A DNA stretch of 64,000 nucleotides from assembly GCF_964355755.1 (NCBI RefSeq), contig NC_092675.1, positions 17,623,312-17,687,311 on the forward strand, written 5' to 3'. The stretch's first letter is position 1, and every line of letters begins with the position of its first letter. Shown one piece after another: positions 13,701 through 28,700 of this stretch. The stretch comes from Antedon mediterranea (lineage: Eukaryota; Echinodermata; Crinoidea; Comatulida; Antedonidae). The notes under the pieces were generated by a model that saw only the letters and a list, made by a program, of their open reading frames with translations, was not told where the DNA came from and did not search any database. The position numbers were made by a program, and so were the translations under genes.

Positions 13701-16700
13701 CTCAGAAATGCTGTAACACAGAATGTGGTACAACTTGCAGTGAGCCAGTCACCATGAAAACACGTAAGGAAATCATTGTACTGTCTATTTAACAAAATGT
13801 AATATATCTTTTTAGGAGGGCCAGACTTAAAAAATTTGGCTTATGTGTCTTTATCACACAATGTATTACTTTGATGAATACTTTTACTCACACATTACAA
13901 AAACGACAAATGCGTAAGCTTTAGTCAATATATTGTAATTATATTCAAGCTGTAATAAACAGAAGAGGAACGTGTCACATGAAAGTCAACTTACAGTGTG
14001 TATGGTACAACATAATAAATGCATGATATTTCTTATTAAATTATCAATTAAATCCATACTCTTGTTCTTATTATCTTACATCACATAGCTAGTATATGTG
14101 TTAACATTCTCATTTAAAAGGAATAATTGAAATTTAACAGTAGGCCTATAATTATTCCTGTATCTTGAATTTATATATATATAATATATAAATCCAAAGG
14201 CAAATTACTGAAAAAATGATGATGCTGTGGCTATCAGTGCCTGAATCTCAATAGAGATACAAAAAAAAACATGAAAAGCTGATAAAGTAAAACAGCCAGA
14301 GCTTTCGGGTAACACTAGCCCTTCATCAGTGCAATATGTAATACATACCTATACCTACAGTACAGGCAATACTGAAGAGTATAACATTGTGTTCACTAAT
14401 GGAACGTCCACGATTGGCAGCTAGGCCAACCATCTATTTAACATGCCTTGTCTTCCCACAGCATAGGTGTACAATACCCATAGTTAGTACACCTCAAATA
14501 ATTATTGTATATAATATTTAAGATAACTATCAACTGAATCTAAGCACTAATTACATTGCAACAACTTATGATCATCATGACATTGGACAGGTATAACCTG
14601 TATACTATAAAGATGTTTTGGTAAACACATACCTGTAATGAACATAAAAATGAACTTGTCATATAAAATTAAAACTAGCTGATCCTTTAGGGTTATCTTA
14701 TAGCATAAACTATTTTTTTTAATAGTTTTTTTTTCAATGGGGGCTACAATACCTTTTATTGTTTTGATGTTGTGTGAATAAATGGATTTTTGCAAGAACA
14801 TTAGCATGCCAGATTAAGTAATATAATTATATGCCTGAGTCACTAAAAATGGTAACTCTCCATAAACCATCTAGCGCATCCCTAATTTAGTTCATAATAA
14901 TTGCATTCTACCACCAGTGGTTGTATTTATCGTCACACTTAAGTGAGATATTTCTTTTGAATATTAAGTATTTCACTTAGATTGAATTCCCTTAGATAGG
15001 AGATTTGTTTTTAAAGGGTAAGGTTTTCCTTAGTCTATTAAGTGTGAATGGTGCATACAGCCACAGGACTTTTAGCCAAAACATGGGTATCCTCCATTGT
15101 GAGAGTATTGATAAACAGGAAATATTAAACCGATAAAACATGATATGGCGGCCTCAAACATTGCAAAATAGAGACAGTGACTAACTAGTACCATCCAGAA
15201 ATTGTGTAATTAATAATGTTTAATGTAAGCCATTCATTATCTCATTTTAGCCACCTTGTTGAGAGTATGTCCTGCCACTATTCAAGATGTGAGCACTTGT
15301 AGTCGAACCTGTCAAACTACATCTGATTGTAGTAATGATGAAGCTTGCTGTACCACACTCTCTTGTGGTAGACAGTGTATCAAGGCAATTACCTATACAT
15401 CAGGTAGGGAATCTTTAGTTTCTGAAACCTTGTTTTTTTTTTTTTGCAATCCTGTTCCATATTTGATTAGATTTTTAAATAAATAATTTGTAATTTTGCC
15501 TTTTAATGTAGTTGCTTGTTTCTTCATATATATAAGAAGAATATCTCACTTAAGTGTGATTGTTGAATACAGCCACTGATCTTAACCTAATGTCCTATCT
15601 TTTGCATTATAATGTATGATAATGCCTATGAAAATTGCTCTCTTTTTTAAGCTCCAAAACCATGTGAAACTGAGAAAACAAACAAACCTACAAAAACTCT
15701 TGGAGGAACAACTGTCTCACTACAGGGTGTTCACACACCAAATTGTGGCCCAGGAGGTTACCATACACCAAAACAATGTGATTCTACCTCTGGTCTATGT
15801 TGGTGTGTCTCAGCTTGTGGAACTCCAATTCAAGGAACTCACACATCTGGACCACTTACATGTAGTAAGATAAACTGCACTTTTATTATTATTATTATTA
15901 TTCTTTTATTTCATATAAAACATCAAAAAAACATTAGACACCACCATGCCACAAGTTACCACTAGTGGCCAAAGGCCAGATTGTGGGTAACTTTTACATG
16001 CATGTACCTAGACCAATAAAAATATACAAAATAGAAACATACAAAATAATAAATTATACAAAAATGAGTGAAAATCAGGCGTTAAGCAGGCGGATAAAAT
16101 AAGGGATTGGGCTGTTACTGAAACGGGCGGTTCTGGATGGTAATTGTGAAATGTTATTACTATTACGGAGCAACCTCCCATGACGTTCAAACCGTGTCAC
16201 CGGTAAAAGATCGGCAGAATGAACAGTCTGAGATATTCCCTTGGCAAATTTGAGACTGTGAGCTATTCTCCTATCAGTAAGGGATGAGATGTTACAGACC
16301 TTTAGAGCTTTGTCATACGAACTAAAATCCCTTCCCAATATGGTACGGCATGCTCTGCGTTGGACAGATTCTATAGAGTTGCTAAGCGATTTGGTTAAGC
16401 CGGGGTGCCATACAACATCGGCATATTCAAGGAGGGGTCTAATATACCCACAGTAGACAGAGCATAGTTCATCAGGGTTGAAGCCAAATTTCTTTAGACT
16501 CCTTAAAATAAAAAGCTTCCTATTAGCCTTGAGGACAATATCCCCAATATGCTTATCCCATTTTAAGTTATTTTGTAACGTGACTCCAAGTATTTTAGCA
16601 TGAGTGACAAATGCTAGTTCGTTACCCCCGATATAAATTTTATTTTCAGGAATATTCCTTTTACTAAAACATATTTGTAGTGCCTGGCATTTAGCAGGGT

Positions 16701-19700
16701 TCAGGTCCATAATATTCCTTTTACACCAATCATGAAACTCATTAAGATCATGCTGCAAGTGACCTGGTTGTGTTATCTTACGATTTTCACTTTTCTTACA
16801 TTTTATTTATTTCTTAAAAATGTCAATTGAATTTGAATTTATATATATAATGTACAGTGCATGGTTAACATATTTACACAAAATGATATCACAAAAATTA
16901 GATGGGAAGCATACATATAAACAATTTCAAAATAACCAATCTTTATTTGAAAATATTAGTTTTTTTTTATCATAACCAACCTGGATAAAATAATGTGCTT
17001 ACAAAACTGGGAACACTCCTTGTAAACAAAATGCAATAATTTAATCAAATGTTTAGTTATTTTATTCAATAATTGTTTTAAGGATATGATGAACCACCAT
17101 GCCGAAAGGAGTACCAACATTTAAGTTCCATTGGCTTCGGAGCCAGACAAATATATTGTCGTCAAGATGGCTTCTATGAGTCTCGTCAGTGCCACGGCTC
17201 AATATGCTGGTGTGTCGACCGCTGTGGTAATGAAATCAAGGGAACAAAGGGATCAAGATCCACTGTAACATGTGGTATGTAATACAGTAAAAGAAACGGA
17301 TAAAATATAATGTAGTTTTCGATATCAAATGCTAGATATGGCGAAATATAACAAATATATTCTTACAAGTTTTTGTGAGATGGATTTTTAATTTATTATT
17401 ATTATTATTTATTCAGGCAAAAGATACATTTTACAAAATATAATACAAATCAACAAATTAAACAAACACAACGCAAAAGAAAATATAAAATCATAGTCAC
17501 TAGCTGCCAGGAAAGCACAAAAGCAGCCTAAGCCACTGTCACCAATTAGGTGTGTACCTCCAAAAACAACATATTTAACATTATTTTTGTCGGAATTATA
17601 AAATGTTTATTTCCATAAAATGCAGTAAAATTTACAAAAATTTGGTTGAACACATTCAATAAAATATATTAATTAGATGCATAAAATTGTCTTGAAAAGA
17701 ATTCATATGTTTATTATTGTTTATTGCCATAAAAATACAGTAAAATATTCCAGTATATTTTCAAAATGTGGTTGAAAACATTCAATAAAGAAATTGGAAA
17801 AAACATTCACAACAATAAAAAAAAAAAATAGCATAAAAATATTATACATTGCTTAATGGATACATACATACCTTTTCAGCCACAGGCAATTTAGGATAAA
17901 TTATATGCTGTTAACTGATTTATTACGATATTTTTATTTGATAATATCTCCCAGAGTGCCCTGGTAACGAGCATGCTTGGTTATGTAATCCAAGTCCATG
18001 CGACTCTATCACATGTGATACATACCCTAGTGCTACTTGCCGTGTCAACTTCTGCAGTGGATGTAAAGCAGAATTTTACGTCAATGATGTCAAAGTTGAA
18101 TGTGATACACGTACGTTATTGAATTTCCTTTTCTTTTTTTTGTATTCTGTATAGCTTTATTGGTCATGGACAAAAAAACTGTAATTTATAGAGTAGAGCC
18201 CCTTTTATAGGGACACCTTCAGGATCCAACAATGTATCTCCTGAGTAGGGGCTGTCAGTGGCTGTAGTGTAAACATATATTGCCCATTTCACAGAAAAGT
18301 ATCCCCTGAATAAAGGTGTCCCAAAAGATTGATTTGATATCAATAATAATAGAAGCTAATCCATGACAAGCTATAAAGACTATGTCAATGTTATAGTGAG
18401 AATAAAAATGTATTTATTATTTTTTAACAGAAAAACCATTAAAAAACAATCCATATAAATGTTGGTTTTCCTCATTTTAGCCAAGAATGGCATGTGCCCA
18501 ATCGCTGATCATGTCCGCCTTCCTCAGGAATGCACCAATGAATGCACAACTGATTCATCATGTCAAGGAACCAAAAAATGCTGCGAGTATGGCTGCAGTA
18601 CAATCTGCGTCAGTGCAGAACCACAATGTAAGTCTGACTTACCAAATTTATTTAAGGGTTCAAATCTGTGCTCCATAATATAATGTTAATAATAATATAA
18701 TAGTAACTTGTAGTGCTCAATGATTGGCATATTTGCATAGTACTAAATCCAGGCTGAACCATAAAATACCACAAGTTTTTTTTGTGGTAAATCCATCGTT
18801 GCTCTCTGTGTGTTCCATTGTGCTGGTTGCAATACATACTGTAGGCAGGTCTTGTTGGTCCTTTGTGCAACATGTACACTTTATAGAACACAGTTCGAAA
18901 AGGGTAGGGGATCATCTCCCGGTGTACTGAAACAAGTCTAAGGACTTTGTTGGTTGTCCTTAGTGCTAAACACTAATAATAACACAATACGTGCTCTACA
19001 AAGCTGCATGGGCATAGTTATGCCACTTACAATATACTTGTTTGTTCTATTTTAACATGAGTAAACAATAAATGAATTATAATTGTTTTTTAAAACCTTG
19101 TACACATGGATTTTGTTTTATAGTGAAGAACGGCCAATGCCCAGCCATTCCAGCCGATTACTATGGAAGCTGTACCAGTGAGTGTGCTGCTGATAGGGAC
19201 TGCAATGGCAAAGCCAAGTGTTGCTTCAATGGCTGTGGACGAATCTGTATGTTACCTCAACAAGAAAGTGAGTACTCTATATAAATGCATGAAGCTTTTC
19301 CATAAATTATTTAATATGAACCTTCCAAGCCTTTTACTTATTGTTAGATATATTTACTTAGTATAAATATTCAAGGGAATCCAACAACAGGACACTGAGC
19401 TCGCCTTGCCAATATAAGAAGTCGTAACAGTCCTTATGTCTGGCTGCGACAAATACCAACAGTACTGTACTACTATGTACATATTCTCAGCGATGTTGTC
19501 TGTTATGGGGTGTGGGACTGATCATGTCGCAGCCACAAATAAACCCTTTGTTTCCAGAGCTTGGTATAGTCAAGACAATTAACAAATAAGTTTTTTTCTG
19601 AATGCACTGGATCTTCTATGATCATTTGAGGGAGATTTTATAGTTTCATAGAATTTAAGAAGCAAATTTAATTCTCTTGTATTAATATTTATATTACAAT

Positions 19701-22700
19701 ATTTTTCATTCATATTTTTCGAATCCTAATATTTTTGCATTTTATCTGTTAGCCTTTGTTGGTCAGTGTCCATTCCCATGGGCTGATGTCAGTACATGTA
19801 ATGGCTACTCCAGCTCATGTGTCCACAATGGAGACTGTCCAACCAACCAAATGTGTTGTGAGAGTGGTTGTGGAAAACAATGCAGAGCTTCTGAAGGTGT
19901 TACATCAGGAACTACTACAGACACTAACAAAGCTGTTGTTACAACCAACGCCTTCTTGAACAGTAAGATGAACTGGATTTTTTGGTCACTATTATGTCCT
20001 TTTTCAATTTCTGCTTAAGACTGTAATTTATTTTACTATGAAATAAACATGCTTTTAAATTTATAATTTCAGAGAAGACAGGAATGTGCCCAGCTGCTAA
20101 ATATCTTCCTTGCTCTTACGTGCAAGAATGTGCTGTGGATTCCGATTGTACCGGAGAAAGCAAATGTTGTAACAATGGTTGTGGATTTGTGTGCACTGGA
20201 CCATGGACCAGCAGTAAGTATTATGATGTATAACATTCAGAAAATATTGGTTTACTTCAAGAAAGGTAAAGTTCTTTATAAATTTGATTTTGTTCATTTC
20301 AGCTAAATATGGTGTCTGTCCACGTGCTAGCGTGCAAGATGTTCTAACCAATGCAGCAAGCTGTACAACAGACATGAACTGCCCAGGCAACAGGAAATGT
20401 TGTAACATTGATGCTACACAGAAAGCTTGTGTCAATGTCTGGGAAAAAGGTAAGATATGGTTCTTTCACCAGCTTCCAGGTAATGGTGATAGCACTCCTG
20501 ATGGTTCACAGGAACATGTACCTTCCATATTGTTTGATTGTCAATTTGAGTGCGTGATTAGTGAAACTAATTATATTTTAGAAAGATGGAAATATTTAAC
20601 TTTTAAAAGGTTTTGATCATACAAATCAAATCAATCTTTTTATTCATCAATACAATACACATAACAAAATGAAAGAGTAATACATTTAATGTAGATCAAA
20701 GAGACCTCCAAGAAACCACAAGGAGGAGGCCCATTATAAACTAGTTTCAATAATGTTGAATGTGGTGCATGATAAAAAATAAACAACGGCAATTACCAAT
20801 CACCATTACAATAGTACTATGATTATATTTGCATATTTTGTAGTAACCAGTGGTCAGTGTCCATCATATACCAGCCTAGAGGTGACATCATGTGTGTATA
20901 CTGATGAGTGTGCTACTGATGTAGACTGTTTGATTTATGGAACTGGTAGAAAGTGTTGCTCAACACCATGTGGTGGCACCAAGTGCAAGGTTGCTGATGT
21001 CTATCCATGTAAGTCAATATCTGTACACTGATGTGATGACCCTGCTAGGTTTATACAGGTTGCCTTTCCAGAAATATTGTTCCTGAAAACAGAAAGAAAA
21101 GGGATTGCTATACAGATAGGTATCTACATCACCACTGTTAGTTTGTTTAGAATCTATTCAGGTCGGAAAAGCAGGCGCGGATATCAATTTCTTAAAGAAT
21201 TGTAAAACGTTCGGCGTTTTTCCCAGATACATTCTGGATTATAAATGTTCCTCAACTTCCTATCTTGAGTTGAGCACACACTACACCACTTTCTCTTGTG
21301 TGAGGTCCTAAACACGCCCTTGCATATTCTGTCTTTATGTGTGTATCTTACAACCATTCACTTCTAGAAAATTAAATAAATAGTTATGCATGAATGACTT
21401 CCTATTGTTTCCAGCATGTATGTACAAAGGCAAACAATACGTCCACCAAGACTTCTGGTCGCCAGACAGTTGCACAGTCTGCAAATGCTGGTCCGGTACT
21501 GCTAGGTGCACACAGAGGAAATGTCCACGCTACGATGCCACTAAATGTCAATCAGTCTACCGTGATGGTCAGTGCTGTCCAGATGTATACTGTGAATCAC
21601 AGAATGTCGTCGGTCAACCTGCTGGTAAGCTTAAAATTGCATTGGTCAACCTGCCATTGAAGAAAATGTAGATTTGTACATGCAAATATTTTTTCTGTAG
21701 ATGGTTTACTTTTGAATATCTATTGTAAGAAAAATGTTTAACTAAGCCACTATTTGAGTAGATCATCCTCCATAGTGGCCACTGGCCTGAGGTTGTCCTC
21801 CATTTGTGGTCACTGAGGTTGTCATGGGCTTATAGAGATAATGTTGTTATCAGAGTTTAGTGGTGCATAATCCTCATAAAATTCACAAAAATCACTCTTG
21901 ATTACACATTATGTTGCTATATCATATCTTCACTTCTTTTTCATATTTTTTTTTCTAGTAAACTATTTATGATATCTTCATCACTTGTAGTCTTCTTGTC
22001 TTTCTACCCAACTTTGTAAAGTTTAAATTATCTACTGGTTCATCTTTTATAATTCATCCCTTGCTTGCTTGATACATTTTTGTTTATTTTTTAACTAGTA
22101 AAATGTACAGATCAACAAGGACTTAGCTATCAGAATGGCGATGTGTGGTATCCTGATATCTGCAGTGAATGTCGATGCATTGATGGTCAAGTATCTTGCT
22201 CCAATTACAAATGCTTTACTGAATCACCACAGAATACAACTGGATGTACAGTTATCAACGTCCCTGGAAAGTGCTGTCCTGAAATCAAATGTCAAGACAG
22301 TGAGTGTTAAATGGTTAACTTTAGTTTCTAATGTTACAAATTTAAATATGTTGTAAGCATTAATAAATTAAAACACTACATTTGCAATGATTCCATTATA
22401 TTTAGAGCCTTTTGAAAAAAAAAGAGATTAATATATGTTCTTTTTATCATATCTGATAGGTTGTGACTTCTGAAAGGAATCATCACTAATATGTTTTATC
22501 ATCAAATAATTCCTATAATATTAATCCACCTAAACCTAAGATTAACCGAGCCTTCTTAAAGCTCTGTCTACACTATCAAACTAGTTAAAAAAAAAAAAAG
22601 TGTGATGTGCTCAAATATGGTGGTGATATGCCCAAATATGGTAATGATATGACATCATCATGTTTGTCTTATTCTTAGCCTGTGTTGACCATGCTGGAAA

Positions 22701-25700
22701 TCTACGATATGAGAATGACCAATGGATGATTGAAGACTGTGTGACCTGTCGATGTTTCAATGGTAAAGTTAGCTGTGTTAGTGAAGTTTGTCCAATGCAT
22801 CATGACCCATCATGTGAACTGAGGAAGGTCAAGGGTCAATGCTGCTCAGATGTCTTCTGTCCAGTGACTATTAGTAAGTTACCTACCTGCGTAGAATCTT
22901 GTAATTTTAGTCAATCTATTAACAAATAAAATCAACATTCTATTGGTTTGAGTCGAGTGGCTGAGCGGTTAAGACAGGGGCACTGCAAAGCATAGCTATA
23001 CAACTGGCACAAGTTTAAGGAACCCTTGATCATTGGGATAAGGAATAGGATAGGAATATTTACTAACAGCACAGTTGTACATTTCTTATTAATATTGTTT
23101 TTGGTTTTTTTTTAGATCCATCTAGGATGTGCGTTGACGGTGCCAACTCATACGGTGATGGTACCGAGTTCACTCGTGGAGCCTGTGAGAAGTGTCTTTG
23201 TATGAACAGGGTTATTGAATGTCAAACAATTGAATGTGCCGCTGATACCAACCCACTCCTTGCTAACTGTTTGAAGGTCAACATTGAAGGAAGATGCTGT
23301 CCTGAGGTTGTTTGCAATCAAGAAGGTATGGTGCAAAATAGGAAATTTAATTTCCACTTTTGAATGAACTTTTATATTATGAAGCTTTTGATTTTGCAGC
23401 AACCTAGGACTAGGAAGTTGTCATATGGAGGTACTATTTGCAAAATTTAGTTTTGCAATTGGGTCAGGCCTAATTTGATTGATTGTCCATTGATTGTCTG
23501 CTATCAGAAAAATGATTTAATGGATTTGAATCTTTATATTGGTGATGTTTTTCGGAGAAAAAAAATCAATTTTACAGAGCTTGACAATACTTATGACAAT
23601 ACAAATGACTTCATAAGTCATGCATAATTTGCATAAAGACCTAGATCATTGCAAATCGAAAACGCCATATTGTCACAGATGCACAAACCTTATGTGCAGT
23701 TAAATAGTGTATGGTGATATGATATCCCCATTCTTTGCATTTTGGCTGTGCAGTGTAATCATCTCCCAATTTTAAATTACTTATTTATCTTTCACTAGCT
23801 GGCTTGTGTACCCATGAGGGCAGTCAATATTTTGACAGCGAGACCTGGCAACCAGATACCTGCACTCTGTGTACTTGTGAAAAAGGAGTAACTAAATGCC
23901 ATGTGATGTCATGCCCACCAATCAAACAAGGTTGTACCGCTCAGTTCGTTGATGGTAAATGCTGTCCACAAATCACATGTCAATCAAGTGCTGTCAGTAA
24001 GTTAAGCTTAATATGAGGTTTAGATATATATACATAATTACACATACTGTAGAACCACTATTAAGGGGACATTTTCCGGGCCTAACAAAGTTTCCCTTTA
24101 ATAGTTTGAAAGTTCAAAGTACAATTAGTGTCAATTACTTAGGATAGGAAAATTCTCAATTTTTAACATAACCAATTTTGACGTTTGACTCCAACCCCTA
24201 ATCAGTTAAAATTGTAAATTTATAGTCTCCAAAATAACATTATTGCCTGAGGAAACACATGAAGGCTGATTAAGAATGTGATCAACCGTTTTTTAACTTA
24301 ATATTTAAAATTTTAATTATTGTCTGAAAACAAAGTTTTCAAGCAATGGCATCTTAATTTCGTCTGATACTAATTTGGCTTTTTTAGCTGCTCTGTGCTT
24401 TAATGAAGGCACCTGGAGAAGTGAGGGTGACACTTGGAACCAAGGCCGATGTGATGTCTGTACCTGCACTGGTGGTGTTGTCACCTGCAATCCAATGACC
24501 TGCCCCAGAGTTCAAGCCAGTGCTGGTTGCCATGTTGTCCAACATAATGGATTCTGCTGTCCTGTCAAAGTTTGTCGAGGATCTGGTGAGTTTAAATTTT
24601 ACAGGATCAAATAGATATTATACTATCCAATCGAATGCGAAATCAACTGTGCATTGTTATTATTTATAATGTCATGTAAATTACAATTATTCTATCTTTT
24701 TTTAAATAGATATGCAATGCGTCACTCCAGAGTTAACTATTGCCAATGGCGAAAACTACACCATCAGCAACCCACTACCAGCCGAGTCAGGCCATGTATG
24801 GTACTCACCAATGACTGTAACTGAGCGTGCTCACTGCACCTGCAACATGGGACGCCTAACATGTACAAGAAGTGCTTGCCCTGTTGCTCAGTATCCATGC
24901 ACTGAACAGCCATTAGCTGTTGGTGCCCAAGGCTGTGCAAGCATTACTTGCCCTTTTGGTAAGCTATGCCAAGTGTTATAGAGTATCTTTTTCAATTATA
25001 TTTAGATTACCAATCATCTGAAAACGAGGATTTCAGCTTAAAGTGTTAATCTCTTTCATATTTTGTTATTGTAATTTTATATATTGAGTTCATCTTGTGT
25101 TTTATGACATACTTATTTTGATTGATTGTTATTTCAGTGAAACCAGGTGTATGTCCATTCCCAAGACCAGGATTCCTAGGCTCATGTGATAACCAATGTA
25201 ACTTAGATTCTGACTGCCAAGGTGCTACCAAGTGCTGTAGTAATGGATGTGGTACTGAATGCTCTACTCCATGGAGAGAAGGTAACCAATCATTAAGATT
25301 TAAACATGTAGCTACAAAAAGCTTAATATGTGCTAGCAGGCTAGGTGTGGGTGGCAATATTTTAGATATCTGACAACAAAATGTGATGTGCCCATATATG
25401 ATGTCATATTACTACCATATTTAAGCCCCAAACTAGTTTGATAGTACAGACAGAGCTTTATAATCAGTAAAGTTCAGCTGAGTGGAAAGTCTTAAAATAT
25501 TTCCTAATTTTGAGTCAATCAACTCTATTTGTGTATGCAGGTGATTAAATGTTGCGATCCAGATCCTGACTCTTTTTTAATATATTACTAACTAATTCCA
25601 TTATTGTCAAAGGTTGTGTTGATGAAACAGGAAGTGATCGAACAAGTGGTGATGTCTGGTACCAAGATCTCTGCACAATCTGCAAGTGTGTCAATAACCA

Positions 25701-28700
25701 ATCCATCTGTGAGGAACAGCAGTGCCCCGAGGTACCTACTGGCTGCTCAATCAAACTGGTTAATGGAAAATGTTGTGGAGAGATTGTCTGCCAACCATCT
25801 TCCAATGCACAAGGTATACTTTTATTTAGAATTAATATACAGCTGATGACTGTGAGTTGTATTGAATATTTGAATTCAATAAGAACAACAAACTTATATA
25901 TAGCTTACAATGTCTCTTTTATAAAATGCCTTTTCTAACTAGAAACCAACAACGAAATTGAAGGTAAATAGACCTAACTAGCCTGCTTATTAGTAAAAAT
26001 GAATCCTCTTGTAGATTTTTACTTACTGGCTTCACATTTTAATTTTATTGGACCAGAGTATTTCAAATATACCATTCAATCATCTTGACATTTTATTTCA
26101 ATCTCTTATTTTTCCCCACAGTTGTGACCTGTAGCTATGAGGGCCAGACCTACATGCCTGGCAACACCTGGATCGTTGACAGCTGCACCAGCTGCCGATG
26201 TACCCCACAAGGCCGTACTATATGTGACAAACAAATATGTCCAGAAACAAGTAACTTTGGCTGCCGTATGTTATACGTAGCTGGAAAATGCTGTCCTGAG
26301 AAGGTCTGCAGAGAACGTAAGTTGTAATATTGCCAAGACATGGCACAATGATGTTAAATGATACATTTTAAAGTTGATTGGCATAGTACAGTCACAATAC
26401 AACCAATAAAAAAGCAGTACCTTATTATTTTCCAATTCAAAAGGACACTTTTTAAAATATATGAATACATATATTTTTTCTTTATGTCACAGCTAAAAGC
26501 TGTCTGTATGATGGTGTCTACTACCTTAACAGCGAAAAATTCTATGTTTCTGCCTGTGAAGAATGCCAATGCTTAAACGGTATTGTGACATGCCAGAACC
26601 AGACTTGCCCCACACCAACAGGAATGTGCACTTATGAAACACCAGTTGGTGTTGATGCTGATTTCAGTTGTTGCAAGAACATCACATGCCCTCTAATCGG
26701 TAAGTTTTTATATGTAATGAACAAAAGATAAGATACAGTATCTATATTGTTGTTTGTGTCTTTATTATCATGAGCAATATAACAATGATATGATCAAATT
26801 TGAGGACATAAGCGTATCCACCTCTCCAAACCAGTTTCTGTACATTTAACTAATTTCTAACATGTGTTTTCTTAACCTTTTATTAACACTTTGACACCCA
26901 AGACTTTACTGTAAAACGGTAAAGAGTGTCTCGAAATATCAAGTCGCAGATCTATCCAAGTTTTCTATATCTACAGAAATGTTTTCAGATTTTCGAGTAG
27001 GATTCTTCATCTAGAAAACTCATCTCATCTTCAAAAAGTGGGTTTTATTAAATATTTCCCAATATATATATAGTGTGTAAAAACTTGCTTATTTGATATT
27101 CTTATGTTATTGACTATCATTTTTTTGACAGCTCCTGGTCAGACCTGCACATACAATGGTATGACATATAACTACAATGAATTGTTCATGCGTGATGCTT
27201 GTACCAGTTGTAGATGCAATGCTGGTGAGGTTACCTGTACCACTACCTCTTGTCCTCAAGTGAATCTTGAGCCTGGTTGCCGTGCTGTTCCAGTTTTTGG
27301 AAAGTGTTGTCCTCAAATCACATGCCGAGATGGTAAGTAATGGAAAGTATGATGCGAATAATTAGTTGTTTGACATGGGATCTGCCATATCTACTCAAGG
27401 ATTACAGTTAGGTTGAAAACATGATGAGCCTAGCAAAGAAAATAATTAACAGTTTAAAATTAAAAGTTTAATTAAGATACTTAAAGCCCAAAATTTCCAT
27501 GGCCCTAAATTTTCGCGATTTTACATTTTCAACTATTTCGAATGTAAATAAACATTTTAGTTGAACAGTGGGCGATGCATGTGTTTAATAGATTCTTAGA
27601 TAGTGAACACCCCCATAAAATGAATGTACTTTACCAATTTTTGTTTGTTTCTACAACAACAATGGACGCGACGCCGGCCGGATGGATGGATGTGAATCTT
27701 TAGAGAGCTTGCGCATGGTGATGGTATTTTTTCTACGCACAATGTAGAATAATTTTTCAACTTATCTTATGATTTAATGGACAAAAGACTCGTCAAGCAA
27801 GTACGCTATACATTAAAAAAAAATTTACCTAAGAAATGTCATAAGCTTTTTTATTCCAATTGGAACATTTTTTTAGCGATCAATCCTCCACACACGGCGG
27901 CACACTTCTTGATCACTGAGGAGGAATTGTTTTGAGCGAGGCGCAGGCTGAGTATGGCCTAGCATTTTCGGTCGGTTGCAATTTATTTTAATGTTTTAAT
28001 TACATCTGAACAAACAGTATAATTAATCGGGGATCGTAAATGTTTCAAAGAATACACAATCAAAAGTTTATCGTAACTATTTTGCCTTGCTAACTAAGCC
28101 TAGGCTAGGCCTGATAGATCGACTGTAAAAAACCTTACTGCAAATTTTGAAATTTTCGCGGACTTTTTATTTTCGCGGGCTCTTTATTTGTTGTTGTTGT
28201 TCAATTGCAAAAGTAGCGAAAATAAAAGGCCTGCGACAATTTTGGGTAATTAACTTGTTTCTTTCAGTTCATAGCTGCATTGAATCAGGAGTTGAGCATC
28301 TAAATGGAGAACAGTGGACCAAAGACAAGTGCACCACTTGCCGATGTGACCATGGAATGATGCTTTGCACCAAAAGAACATGTCCCATGCCAAGACCTGG
28401 TTGCCAGTATGACCTCACTGCACCAAATCTGAACCAATGCTGTGGTGACATCAAATGCCCAAGAAGTCCAGGTAAGTTGGACAGACAGACAAACAGAACA
28501 AAAAGACTAAGACATTTTCCAATTAAAGCTTGATGAATACTAATATGATATGTTTCAAATTAAAGATCACACTATATTCTAAAGCACATTTTAATCAAAA
28601 GAAAACCTTTTGAAGAAAAAATGTAAACAACAACTATTTGTATACCATTTTATATGATTTATTATTATTATTTATAGTATTTGGTAAATTTTCAATAATT

